Shown here: in pieces, positions 42,555 to 52,300 of the stretch
Position numbering within the stretch: the stretch's first letter is position 1
How the letters are laid out: the number at the start of each line of letters is the position of its first letter
NCBI RefSeq assembly: GCF_030407435.1
Contig: NZ_JASDDK010000002.1
Location: 404,702 to 468,701 of the forward strand
Source of the DNA: Winogradskyella bathintestinalis
GTDB taxonomy: Bacteria; Bacteroidota; Bacteroidia; Flavobacteriales; Flavobacteriaceae
Direction: 5' to 3'
Length of the DNA stretch: 64,000 bases
Made by a program: the position numbers and the translations under genes
The notes under the pieces: model-generated
The model's input: the letters and a program-made list of their open reading frames with translations, nothing else
What the model was told of the DNA's origin: nothing
Databases searched by the model: none

Positions 42555-43130
42555 ATGAAAGTATATACAAAAACAGGAGACAAAGGTACAACTGCACTTT
42601 TCGGAGGCACACGTGTCCCTAAATATCATATAAGAATAGAAAGCTACGGAACAATTGACGAATTAAATTCGCATATTGGCCTAATTAGAGATCAAAAGAT
42701 TGACCAATTGTATAAAAATACGCTGATGGACATTCAAGATCGTTTATTTACAGTTGGTGCCATATTAGCTACAGATCCAGAAAAGGCCACCCTAAAAAGC
42801 GGAAAAGAACGATTAAACATTCCCAAAATTTCTAATGAGGATATTGAAAGATTAGAAAAAGAAATGGATCTTATGGAAGATAGTCTTCCACCAATGACGC
42901 ATTTTGTATTGCCTGGGGGTCATCAAACCGTGTCATTCTGTCACATTGCAAGAACCGTTTGCCGTAGAGCAGAGCGCTTGGCGTCCCATCTTAATGATTT
43001 AGAACCGTTTCAACCCGAAACGTTAATGTATATTAATAGACTATCTGACTACCTTTTTGTATTGGCACGGAAGTTGTCTCATGAGTTACAAGCTGAAGAG
43101 ATTAAGTGGATTCCAAAAAAAGAATCATAG
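42555..43130 (+). CDS. Cob(I)alamin adenosyltransferase, PduO type
   Basis: This 191-residue protein transfers the adenosyl group of ATP to cob(I)alamin. The N-terminus MKVYTKTGDKGTTALFGGTR is the PduO/MMAB ATP-binding motif, continued by ESYGTIDELNSHIGLIRD. FVLPGGHQTVSFCHIARTVC and RRAERL form the second conserved block, followed by INRLSDYLFVLARKLSH. Length is normal. It supplies adenosylcobalamin, most likely for methylmalonyl-CoA mutase, whose chaperone MeaB is encoded at 57.2 kb. Confidence 0.95.
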   Translation: MKVYTKTGDKGTTALFGGTRVPKYHIRIESYGTIDELNSHIGLIRDQKIDQLYKNTLMDIQDRLFTVGAILATDPEKATLKSGKERLNIPKISNEDIERLEKEMDLMEDSLPPMTHFVLPGGHQTVSFCHIARTVCRRAERLASHLNDLEPFQPETLMYINRLSDYLFVLARKLSHELQAEEIKWIPKKES

Positions 43131-43449
43131 AGATCAATCGTTGTGCTTCGTTAGAGGTAAATTTTTTATTATTCAAGCGTTGCAAAACGAAGTGATCTTG
43201 CCGAGAATAAATTTTCAGATTAGGATAACAGAGGCAAACGATATCCGAATATAAAAGTTGAAGATTACACGTTCTTTGTATTAATGATAAAACATTTATG
43301 AGTGTACGTTGATTTATTTAAAATACACCATTATAAATGTTTGATGAGACCGATAAATTAATAAGTATCGTTTACGAATTAATTTGATTTTTTCTTGGAT
43401 TGTTCAACTAAAAAATTATTTTTGCAAAAATTAAATTACACACACAATT
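43131..43449. other. 319-bp spacer with a long imperfect hairpin and a promoter
   Basis: AAACATTTAT (43290-43299) pairs with ATAAATGTTT (43333-43342), and inside it GTGTA (43302-43306) pairs with TACAC (43324-43328): 15 base pairs in all around a 17-base loop. No T run follows. A short frame at 43057-43254 overlaps the adenosyltransferase gene and is not protein-like. The promoter of the next gene lies at the right end. Confidence 0.5.
43395..43424 (+). promoter_or_regulatory. Bacteroidota-type promoter for the DUF2795 gene
   Basis: TTG (43395-43397) and TATTTTTG (43417-43424) are separated by 19 bp, an exact match to TTG-N19-TAnnTTTG. The start would fall near 43431, giving a leader of about 19 bases before the ATG at 43450. 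Confidence 0.7.
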
Positions 43450-43671
43450 ATGTATTGGACATTAGAATTAGCATCTTATTTAAGTGATGCACCTTGGCCA
43501 GCAACCAAAGATGAGCTTATTGACTACGCAATTAGAACAGGAGCACCTTTAGAGGTTGTTGAAAATTTACAAGCAATAGAAGATGAAGGAGATTCTTACG
43601 ATTCTATTGAAGAAATTTGGCCAGACTATCCAACTGACGAAGACTACCTCTGGAACGAGGATGAATATTAA
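43450..43671 (+). CDS. DUF2795 family small acidic protein
   Basis: This 73-residue protein opens MYWTLELASYLSDAPWPATK, followed by DELIDYAIRTGAPLEVVENL, the DUF2795 fold, and ends in a strongly acidic tail (about 45-73). It is very conserved in Flavobacteriaceae and, from memory, often precedes secA as here. It has its own promoter and terminator. Function is unknown; its small size and acidity suggest a regulatory or adaptor role. Confidence 0.9.
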   Translation: MYWTLELASYLSDAPWPATKDELIDYAIRTGAPLEVVENLQAIEDEGDSYDSIEEIWPDYPTDEDYLWNEDEY

Positions 43672-43687
43672 CATATAAAATTATTAT

Positions 43688-43729
43688 AAAAAAGTCTCTT
43701 GCGTTATCTTAACTAAGAGACTTTTTTTA
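43688..43729 (+). terminator. Rho-independent terminator
   Basis: AAAAGTCTCTT (43690-43700) pairs with AAGAGACTTTT (43715-43725) around a 14-base loop, followed by a T run. It ends the DUF2795 transcript 17 bp after its stop codon. Confidence 0.85.
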
Positions 43730-43864
43730 TTTTCGGATGCTATTTTAATTTAAAATTAAAACGGAATCAGATTTATAGAATTTACAATTGAAAAATTGTC
43801 CCCTTGAGGATTATTGAGATGAAAGAATTCTTTTAACGAAAATACCGAGCGAAGCTCATTAGGG

Positions 43865-43885
43865 GTGTTTTAAAATTTAAAACAC
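43865..43885. repeat. 21-bp perfect palindrome
   Basis: GTGTTTTAAA-A-TTTAAAACAC is an exact inverted repeat with a single central base, about 105 bp before secA. It overlaps the end of a dispersed-repeat copy (GGGGTGTTTT). It could be a regulator site or simply part of the repeat's structure. Confidence 0.5.
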
Positions 43886-43989
43886 ATCTAAATTTGAAAT
43901 TTATTACAACAATATCAGCACGATAATTTCAAACTAACTGAAACAAACAATAAGATTGAAACCATTCAATCGATTAGAAAACATACAAT

Positions 43990-46900
43990 ATGACTTTTTT
44001 AGATAAAGTACTTAAAGTTTTTGTTGGAGATAAATCCAAACAAGATGTTAGTGCTATTAAACCCATCGTAGCAAAAATAAAAACGTTTGAAGCAGCGCTC
44101 GAAGCCCTATCTCACGACGAACTTAGAGCAAAAACAGCCGAATTTAAAGCTACCATTGCAGAAGCCAGAAAACCGCTTCAAACTAAAAAAGATGAACTTT
44201 TAGAAAAAGCAAAAGTCACCGAAGATATAGACGAACGCGAAGATATCTACCTAGAAGTCGATAAAATTGATGATGACATTTACGAAGTAACAGAGGGAGT
44301 TTTAAACGATATTCTTCCTGAAGCTTTTGCTGTGGTTAAAGAAACGGCGAAACGTTTTGTTCATAATACACAAATCCCTGTTACAGCAAATGCTTTTGAC
44401 CGTGAAATTTCTGGTGAGCACGATTATGTAACCTTAGAAGGAGACCAAGCTATTTGGGCTAATTCTTGGGATGCAGCAGGTAAACCAATTACCTGGGATA
44501 TGATACATTATGATGTGCAGCTCATTGGTGGTGTGGCCATGCACCAAGGTAAAATTGCAGAGATGCAAACTGGTGAAGGTAAAACCTTAGTAGCTACATT
44601 GCCTGTGTATTTAAACGCATTGGCAGGCAAAGGGGTTCACTTAGTAACGGTTAACGACTACTTAGCAAAACGTGATAGCGCATGGATGGCACCAATTTTT
44701 CAGTTTCATGGTATGAGTATCGATTGTATTGATTACCACTCACCAAACTCTGATGCACGTCGTAAAGCCTATAACGCAGATATTACTTACGGAACTAATA
44801 ACGAATTTGGTTTCGATTATTTACGTGATAACATGGCACATTCGCCAGACGATTTAGTGCAACGTCCGCATCATTATGCTATTGTCGATGAGGTTGATTC
44901 GGTTTTAGTCGATGATGCACGTACCCCATTAATTATTTCTGGTCCGGTGCCGAGAGGAGATGAGCATGAGTTTGATGCTTTAAAACCAAAAGTGCAGCAA
45001 ATTGAAGAAGTACAACGTAAATATTTAGTGGGTGTTTTAGCCGAAGCAAAAAAGTTAATTGCTTCAGGTGATACTAAGGAAGGCGGTTTTCAATTATTAA
45101 GAGCTTATAGAGGTATTCCAAAAAATAAAGCTTTAATTAAATACCTTAGTGAAGAAGGTATTAAGCAACTACTTCAAAAAACGGAAAACTTCTATATGCA
45201 AGATAACAATAGAGAAATGCCTAAAGTAGATGCAGAACTCTATTATGTAATTGACGAAAAAAATAATCAAGTTGAATTATCCGATAAAGGTGTAGAATTT
45301 TTATCTGGTAAGGACGATCCAGATTTCTTCGTGATGCCAGAAATGGGAACAGAAATCGCTAAGATTGAAAGCCAAGGCTTATCGTCTGAAGAAGAAGCCA
45401 ATTTAAAGGAAGATTTATTTAGAGACTTTGGTGTGAAGTCCGAACGTATTCACACATTAAACCAATTATTAAAAGCTTACGCGCTTTTCGAAAAAGATAA
45501 CCAATATGTGGTTATGGACAACAAGGTTATGATTGTCGATGAGCAAACGGGTCGTATTATGGATGGTCGTCGTTATTCGGATGGACTGCACCAAGCGATT
45601 GAAGCTAAGGAAAATGTAAAAATTGAAGCGGCAACGCAAACCTTCGCCACGGTAACGCTTCAAAATTATTTTAGAATGTATCGTAAACTGTCTGGTATGA
45701 CAGGTACAGCGGTTACAGAAGCTGGAGAACTTTGGGAAATCTATAAATTAGATGTGGTTGAAATTCCAACTAATAGACCAATCGCCAGAGATGATAGAGA
45801 CGATTTAGTATACAAAACTAAGCGCGAAAAATACAATGCTGTTATTGATGAAGTTACTGAATTAGCTAACGCAGGACGACCAGTATTAATTGGTACAACC
45901 AACGTTGAGATTTCAGAACTATTAGGAAAAATGTTGAGCATTAGAAAAATCAACCACAACGTCTTAAACGCGAAACAACATAAAAAAGAAGCCGACATTG
46001 TTGCACAAGCTGGTAATGCAGGTCAAGTGACCATTGCGACGAACATGGCTGGTCGTGGTACGGATATTAAATTAAGTGAAGAAGTTAAAGCCGCGGGAGG
46101 TTTGGCCATCGTTGGTACCGAACGTCATGATTCGCGTCGTGTAGATAGACAGTTACGAGGTAGAGCTGGCCGTCAAGGAGATCCAGGAAGTTCACAGTTT
46201 TATGTGTCTCTTGAAGATAATTTGATGCGTCTATTTGGTTCTGAGCGTATTGCTAAGATGATGGATAGAATGGGCTTGAAAGAAGGCGAAGTGATTCAAC
46301 ATGGTATGATTTCTAAATCTATTGAACGTGCTCAGAAAAAAGTTGAAGAAAATAACTTCGGAGTTCGTAAGCGTTTGTTAGAATATGATGATGTCATGAA
46401 CGCCCAACGTGAGGTGGTGTACAAACGTCGTCGTAATGCATTACATGGAGAGCGACTAAGAGTAGATTTGGCCAATATGATTTTTGATACTTCTGAAGGT
46501 ATTGCCTTTAGTAATAAAGATGCTAACGATTATAAGAACTTTGAGTTTGAACTCATCCGTTACTTCTCTATGGAATCGCCAATTTCTGAAGCCGATTTTG
46601 GAAAAAAGAGTGCTCAAGATATCGCAGGAATCATTTATAAAGCAGCGTTTAAACATTACAGAGAAAAAATGCAACGTGCTGCAGATTTAGCGTTTCCTGT
46701 TATAGAAAATGTATACAACACCCAACGCGATAAATTTAAGCGTATCGTGGTTCCGTTTACAGATGGGGTTAAAAACCTACAAGTAGTTACCGATTTAGAA
46801 AAAGCCTACGAAACCAAAGGAACACAGTTAATTAATGATTTTGAAAAGAACATTACTTTAGCGATTGTTGATGATGCTTGGAAAGTGCATTTACGTAAAA

Positions 46901-47346
46901 TGGACGAATTAAAGCAATCGGTTCAGTTAGCTGTACACGAGCAGAAAGATCCATTACTTATCTATAAGTTCGAATCTTTTGAGTTGTTTAAATTGATGAT
47001 TGACCAAGTGAATAAGGATGTGATATCGTTTTTATTTAAAGGAGAAATTCCACAAGAAACGGCTAATACGATTCAGGAAGCCAGAGTACGTAAGCAAGAA
47101 AAATTAGAAACTCAGAAAGATGAGATTCAAAATTTAGACGAACGTGCTTCTCAAAGTAGACGTGCTGGCGAAGGTGCTTCTCAGCAACAACCGCAAGTGG
47201 TGGAAACCATCGTTAGAGAACAACCAAAAATTGGTCGTAATGATAAAGTGACGATTAAACATGTTATGAGTGGAGAAGCTAAAGAGGTAAAATACAAACA
47301 AGCTATCCCATTAATTGACAAAGGAGAATGGGTTCTTGTTGAGTAA
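43990..47346 (+). CDS. secA: Preprotein translocase ATPase SecA
   Basis: This is a 1118-residue motor of the general secretion pathway. Walker A is MQTGEGKTLVATLP (about 192-205), followed by TVNDYLAKRD, VDEVDSVLVDDARTPLI, TGTAVTEAGE, ATNMAGRGTDIKL and QLRGRAGRQGDPG, the full DEAD motor set. It is longer than E. coli SecA, as usual in Bacteroidota, with an insertion in the first part (about 290-420). The C-terminus ends in KYKQAIPLIDKGEWVLVE and lacks the Cys-rich zinc motif that binds SecB. That agrees with a SecB-independent form. A strong terminator follows. Confidence 0.98.
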   Translation: MTFLDKVLKVFVGDKSKQDVSAIKPIVAKIKTFEAALEALSHDELRAKTAEFKATIAEARKPLQTKKDELLEKAKVTEDIDEREDIYLEVDKIDDDIYEVTEGVLNDILPEAFAVVKETAKRFVHNTQIPVTANAFDREISGEHDYVTLEGDQAIWANSWDAAGKPITWDMIHYDVQLIGGVAMHQGKIAEMQTGEGKTLVATLPVYLNALAGKGVHLVTVNDYLAKRDSAWMAPIFQFHGMSIDCIDYHSPNSDARRKAYNADITYGTNNEFGFDYLRDNMAHSPDDLVQRPHHYAIVDEVDSVLVDDARTPLIISGPVPRGDEHEFDALKPKVQQIEEVQRKYLVGVLAEAKKLIASGDTKEGGFQLLRAYRGIPKNKALIKYLSEEGIKQLLQKTENFYMQDNNREMPKVDAELYYVIDEKNNQVELSDKGVEFLSGKDDPDFFVMPEMGTEIAKIESQGLSSEEEANLKEDLFRDFGVKSERIHTLNQLLKAYALFEKDNQYVVMDNKVMIVDEQTGRIMDGRRYSDGLHQAIEAKENVKIEAATQTFATVTLQNYFRMYRKLSGMTGTAVTEAGELWEIYKLDVVEIPTNRPIARDDRDDLVYKTKREKYNAVIDEVTELANAGRPVLIGTTNVEISELLGKMLSIRKINHNVLNAKQHKKEADIVAQAGNAGQVTIATNMAGRGTDIKLSEEVKAAGGLAIVGTERHDSRRVDRQLRGRAGRQGDPGSSQFYVSLEDNLMRLFGSERIAKMMDRMGLKEGEVIQHGMISKSIERAQKKVEENNFGVRKRLLEYDDVMNAQREVVYKRRRNALHGERLRVDLANMIFDTSEGIAFSNKDANDYKNFEFELIRYFSMESPISEADFGKKSAQDIAGIIYKAAFKHYREKMQRAADLAFPVIENVYNTQRDKFKRIVVPFTDGVKNLQVVTDLEKAYETKGTQLINDFEKNITLAIVDDAWKVHLRKMDELKQSVQLAVHEQKDPLLIYKFESFELFKLMIDQVNKDVISFLFKGEIPQETANTIQEARVRKQEKLETQKDEIQNLDERASQSRRAGEGASQQQPQVVETIVREQPKIGRNDKVTIKHVMSGEAKEVKYKQAIPLIDKGEWVLVE

Positions 47347-47438
47347 TTTATTCCTACCAACGCAGTCTCGTAACTTCGTGATCTTGAAAAAATTATAAGA
47401 TTCTAACATAATTTTGCTCTAATAGCAGATTAATATTA

Positions 47439-47469
47439 AAATCCTGATGTAACCCATCAGGATTTTTTT
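47439..47469 (+). terminator. Rho-independent terminator of secA
   Basis: ATCCTGATG (47441-47449) and CATCAGGAT (47455-47463) form a perfect 9-bp stem around TAACC, ending in seven Ts. It lies about 95 bp after the secA stop. Confidence 0.9.
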
Positions 47470-47472
47470 ATA

Positions 47473-47532
47473 AAATATGATGAAGCGGTGGCCAAAACCG
47501 AGTTTGTGGAATTCGTAAAGAAGCACTATTAA
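47473..47532 (+). pseudogene. C-terminal gene fragment (tentative)
   Basis: Nineteen sense codons ending in TAA read KYDEAVAKTEFVEFVKKHY, directly after the secA terminator. The codon choice (GCG GTG GCC, GAG, CAC) and GC content stand out from the surrounding AT-rich non-coding DNA, suggesting the remains of a real coding sequence. No start codon or upstream continuation is left. The source gene is not recognised. Confidence 0.3.
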
Positions 47533-47629
47533 TTTTTTATTCATTATTGTAATTCAAACTTAATTTAATAGAAGTCCATAGATTTTAGTAACTTTAAAAA
47601 TAGTTCAGCCAATTTAAAACAACCACTAA

Positions 47630-48334
47630 ATGTTAGGAATCTTAATTGCAATTGCCATTTCGTGGTTGCTTTTGCGTCTAATTGAAAAGAAGACATTAGT
47701 AGTTCTAGGAATGTGTCCTGTTCCAAAACGATTAAAACAATTCTCCATAGGATTTTTAATTAGTGCAGTGTGCTGTATTCTTATTCAATATTTAGAGGCC
47801 TATTTAAAATCTTCAGATTGGATTTTCAATAAGGCGATTCTAAGTCAAACCATTCTACATTCATTTTGGTGGGATTTTAAATCTGTACTGACTGAAGAAC
47901 TGATTTTTAGAGGAGCTTTACTATATATTTTAATTCAGAAAATTGGGTCAAATAAGAGTTTGCTAATTTCGGCAATTGCATTTGGGGTTTATCATTGGTT
48001 CTCTTTGGGAGTGATAGGGAATGTAGTGGCCATGGTTTTAATTTTCATTGGAACTGGTGTAATGGGTTATGCTTGGGCTCTAGCTTTTTATAAAACCAAA
48101 TCGATTTTGCTACCGTTTGGGCTTCACTTAGGCTGGAATTTTATTCATAACACCATTTTTTCTCAAGGCCCTTTGGGTGAAATGCTCCTAATCGCTAAAG
48201 GCGGACATGAATTAACGGAATGGAATTCGCTCCTTAATTTTGTTAGTGGAATGGTCATTATACCTTTCTTAATCTTAATTTATGTAACCTATTTTGTAAA
48301 AAAAGAAAACGACTTAAATTTAACAGTTAACTAA
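47630..48334 (+). CDS. CPBP family intramembrane metalloprotease
   Basis: This 234-residue protein has about seven membrane helices. It carries the CPBP (Rce1-like) motifs TEELIFRGALLYIL (about 88-101, the EExxxR motif), GVYHWFSLG (about 120) and the final FGLHLGWNFIHN (about 164-175), which provide the two glutamates, the arginine and the histidines or asparagine of the metal site. These proteases process membrane proteins or peptides. The target is unknown. It is followed at 16 bp by a lipoprotein gene, so the two may be co-transcribed. Confidence 0.88.
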   Translation: MLGILIAIAISWLLLRLIEKKTLVVLGMCPVPKRLKQFSIGFLISAVCCILIQYLEAYLKSSDWIFNKAILSQTILHSFWWDFKSVLTEELIFRGALLYILIQKIGSNKSLLISAIAFGVYHWFSLGVIGNVVAMVLIFIGTGVMGYAWALAFYKTKSILLPFGLHLGWNFIHNTIFSQGPLGEMLLIAKGGHELTEWNSLLNFVSGMVIIPFLILIYVTYFVKKENDLNLTVN

Positions 48335-48350
48335 AAAACAACACGTAAAC

Positions 48351-49031
48351 ATGAAACATTTATTTAAAACAATAGTTCTTACAGGAGTATTATTATCCTG
48401 TAATTCAAATGAAAAAACACAAACAACCACAGCGGAAGCCCAAGACAGAGAAACGACAGAAAAAAGCGTGGTTAAAGAGGTCAATAAAAACTTAAAACCT
48501 ATTGATACAAACGATGCCCTAATTGCAACCGCATTGATGGCTGCACCAGAAGCAAGTCGAGAAAATTGTAAAGTAATTGGTTACAATATGGCTGGCGAAT
48601 TTGTTACCTTAAAAGAAGGTGACAATGAATTTATTGTTCTTGCAGACGATCCCAATAAAGAAGGATTTAGTGCTGCTTGTTACCACAAAGACCTAGAGCC
48701 CTTTATGGCTAGAGGAAGAACCTTAAAGGCGGAAGGAAAGAAACATCAAGAAATATTTGATATTCGCGAGGAAGAAATGAAAGCTGGTAAATTTGATATC
48801 ACGACTGGAGCGACGTTACACATCTACTCCGGACCAAACACTGAATATAATCCTAAAACATCTAAAGTAGATAAAGCACAACTCCGTTATGTGGTGTACC
48901 TACCATGGGCTACAGCGGAATCTACGGGCTTACCTGAAGCGCCAGTTGCTTCAAATCATCCTTGGATTATGAATCCTGGAACGCATAGAGCGCATATTAT
49001 GATTTCTCCTTTAGCTGATGAAGAGAAATAA
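48351..49031 (+). CDS. Lipoprotein of unknown function
   Basis: This 226-residue protein has a lipoprotein signal (MKHLFKTIVLTGVLLSCNSN, lipobox VLLSC, C17) and then a Thr/Glu-rich spacer. The mature part contains ALIATALMAAPEASRENCKV, a Cys pair (about 64 and 104), and a C-terminal domain with HPWIMNPGTHRAHIMISPL, whose His residues could bind metal. I do not recognise the family. It is conserved in type with periplasm-facing lipoproteins of Flavobacteriaceae. It probably sits in the inner or outer membrane facing the periplasm. Confidence 0.75.
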   Translation: MKHLFKTIVLTGVLLSCNSNEKTQTTTAEAQDRETTEKSVVKEVNKNLKPIDTNDALIATALMAAPEASRENCKVIGYNMAGEFVTLKEGDNEFIVLADDPNKEGFSAACYHKDLEPFMARGRTLKAEGKKHQEIFDIREEEMKAGKFDITTGATLHIYSGPNTEYNPKTSKVDKAQLRYVVYLPWATAESTGLPEAPVASNHPWIMNPGTHRAHIMISPLADEEK

Positions 49032-49396
49032 TTAATGCCTAGGTATTAAGTAAGTCGAATAAAAAATTACTCTAATAGACGAGTGATTGTAGCTGAATAC
49101 TCATTCAATTAAACACTTTTTAATTCTAAACATTATATATCAATATAGTTGACGTAGAAAAATTGAGTTTAATTGATTGAGTTTATTTCCATAAAAAATT
49201 GCAAATGGAGGTTTAGTATACTTAGACTTAATAGCAATGACATGATTAAATTACTAGAGATAGGTTAAGAAGAGCTATATTATATTCACATCACTTATAG
49301 ATACTTCAAGTTTTTCCGATTGAATACTTGCGAAAGTATTTTAACCGTTATATTTTCAATTCAAATATTCTTCTTAATTTCCCATAAAATTCTACT
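49032..49396. other. 365-bp AT-rich spacer
   Basis: No gene is seen. It holds a 10-bp direct repeat ATTGAGTTTA at 49162-49171 and 49176-49185, spaced by ATTG, and a small hairpin AATACTT-GCGA-AAGTATT (49323-49340) 57 bp before the next start. Either could be regulatory. A short frame at 49320-49508 runs into the AsmA-like gene in another frame and is not credible. Confidence 0.4.
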
Positions 49397-52300
49397 TTGG
49401 ACACCCCAAAACCTAAGAACAATAAATCCAATTACCGCAAATGGCGTAAGCGGGCTTTTGCTGTCTTATTGGTTATTATCTTGGTACCTACTGTTCTTTT
49501 TACCATAGGTTGGTTTAATAGGAATACGATTCTAGATGTTTTACAAGAGTGGTATAGTGAAAATAACTCTGGTACTTTAATCATTAGCAAAGTGAATGCC
49601 AGCTTTATTAGCGACTTCCCAAACGTGGGCTTTACCTTAAAAGACATTGAACAAACTAATGTAGATACAATATCAGATAAATTTTCGAGCGTAAAAATTG
49701 AGGAAGCTAAACTAGTTATTGGAGCTGCAAATTTATTACGCGGAAACATTAAATTTGAGAATATCGTTATAAAAAATGCGGTTATCTCTTCAGAGGTCAT
49801 TTCTAAAAGATCGTTAGCCTACCATGAACAGTTAAAAAAAGACAAAGAAAATAGTAACCGTAAGGGTATTCAAATGCCAGAATGGCTACATGACAATGGC
49901 GCTACATTTTTACTGAACAATGTAAAATACATAACTAAAGATTCTATGTTAGATAAGTATTTTAATATAGATATTCATACAATTGAGGGTTCATATAACG
50001 GAGATGAATTAGAGCTCAACGGCAACTTAAAAATGAATATTACCGTTAATAATCTTGGTTTTAACACCAAGAAAGGCAGTTATTTTAACGGAGCTCGTGT
50101 TTCTGGACATCCGAAATTTAAAATCGATTTAGAAAACGATATTATTAACGTACCCAAATTTTTATTTAAAGTTGATAAGCAAGTATTTAATTTAAGTGCA
50201 AATTTTGATCTTGTAGACTCCAACCAATATGAATTTAATCTTGAAAATTCCGAAACTGATTTTGAAGCGACTAAAAACTTATTGCCTAATAATTTGTCTA
50301 CCGAAATAAAAAAATACAATTTTCAAAACCCCATAAATACCAACCTTAAACTCTTCGGGAAATTTGCCTATGGCAGCAATCCAGATATTGAATTAGATTT
50401 TTCTACGAATAAAAATAACGTTGCAATCGATAATAAAATACATCTTAAAAATGTTATTTTTAATGGTCACCTCACTAATAATATTTATCCAACGGATAGC
50501 TTACGTCGTGCTTTAAAGTCAACCAAAGATTTTAAAATAACCTTCAATACTTTTGATGCGAATATAGATGATATTGACGTTAGTATTAATAATGCCTATT
50601 TACAAAGTACTCCAGAAATTTTAAATTTCATAGAAGCAAATATCAATTTAGCAGGAAGCAATGAAGCATTGGCAAAATTAATTGAAACCGACAATTTTGA
50701 TTTTAAAGGAGGAACTTTTCAATTAAAAGCTGTCGTTTCTGGGGACATACCAGATGCGCGTCAGTTTATTAATAAGGCAACCGGCAATTTTAAATTAAAA
50801 GATACGCAAGTCATTCTTAGAAAAAACGGTTTACAATTGCCTATTGAGATTATAGATCTAGATTTAGAGAGAGCGCATTCCACATTACGTAAATTAATCG
50901 TCAATTTTCCTAATGGTGAGGACTTAGTTCTAAAGGGGCAACTAACAAATAGTTCTGGACTTTTAGCTAAAAATCCTGATAAACCAACCACGAGCAATAT
51001 ATTACTTAACTCTAAAAAACTAAATATCGACGACATAATTTCATTATCAAAACAATTTATACCAAAATCTGATAAAAAAATCGATGATCGTAAAAACCTA
51101 CATGAAACCTTAGATGCCGTTTACACCCAATTTCATCCTAGTTTTAATATCAATGTTGATGCTTTAACTTATAAAGACATCACAATAAACAATTTAAAAA
51201 CTCAAATAGATTTAGTCAACTCTAAAACCATTCAATTGAAAAATTTTGATTTCAATTATTTGGAGACCAAAACAAACTTAGAAGGTAGCATTATTGTTCC
51301 TGAAACAGAAAGTAAATTAAAAGATGCTATTTATATTAATGCTAAAGCTACATCGCAGGGCAACATTACAGTTTTTCAAAAACTATTTGACATTCAACTT
51401 TTCAAGTTTGTCTCTGGGAATTATGGATTTGAAGGCCATGTTAAAGGGAACGTAAGACATGTGAGGGAATTGCTAAACTCTGCACAAGGCGATTTCACTT
51501 TACTTAAAACTAAGCTCTATTACGAACCTGCAAAACTCGATATCGATGTCGATTCTTTAGCGCTCTTTGTTGATAAATCTGATATGCTACTAAAAAAATT
51601 CAATTTAGAAATTGGAGAACTTTATCCGTTGAAACTAAAAGGAGACATTAAGAATTACCCAAGTTTTTTAATTGACAAGGAGCAAAAAAAAGGTGCCATT
51701 TTTTTAAAAATTACCGCACCTTTTATTGATAGTAATTCATGGTTAACTACCGTTGAGTCATTAAAAGACAATAACAAGCGCGATAAAGTTAAACGCAACT
51801 TATATCGGCTTTTTAAGGACATAAATAAATTTAGTCCAGAAATAGAATTAGCGGTTGACTCCATTAAATATCAAGATTTAACTACAAAAAATGTCAAAGC
51901 ACTTGTTTATTTTGAAAACGATTCCATCCTTAAATTAAGGCATTTAAACCTTGATTATAACCAATCTACAGCTAACATTCGCGGTAAGGTTAGTGCGTTC
52001 ACCAAGCAGCAAGATTCGTTAAGAAAAAACCCTTTTGACTTAGATTTTGTGATTAATGCGAAAGGCAAATCCGAAGATTTAAACGCCTATTTAAAATCGA
52101 AAAACTTTATTTTTAAATCTGGTGATTTTGAGTTCAACGGGCACTACAAAGCACAATCTGAAAATCTTAACATTCTAAATACTAAAGGATATGGGGACTT
52201 AAAAATTAGTAGAGCATTAGTAGATTATAAAGCGGCCTCACTGGGAATACCTGTAGATAGTTTACATATTGAAATCAATGATGACACGGCAAGACTAGAG

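Larger units (their letters stand above)
43672..43989. other. 318-bp spacer before secA
   Basis: It contains the terminator of the DUF2795 gene (43688-43729), a degenerate copy of the dispersed repeat (about 43795-43870, with ACCGAGCGAAGCTCATTAGG followed by GGTGTTTTAAA), a perfect 21-bp palindrome (43865-43885) and, 18 bases before the secA ATG, the inverted repeat GATTGAA-ACCA-TTCAATC (43954-43971). No gene is seen. Confidence 0.6.

Noticed and set aside
43057..43254. 65-codon frame overlapping the end of the adenosyltransferase gene
   Set aside because: It starts in another frame of a certain gene, and its tail runs into AT-rich spacer without protein-like features.
49320..49508. 62-codon frame before the AsmA-like gene
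   Set aside because: It overlaps the AsmA-like start region in another frame and would encode the antisense-free shadow of a membrane anchor. The AsmA-like frame explains this DNA.
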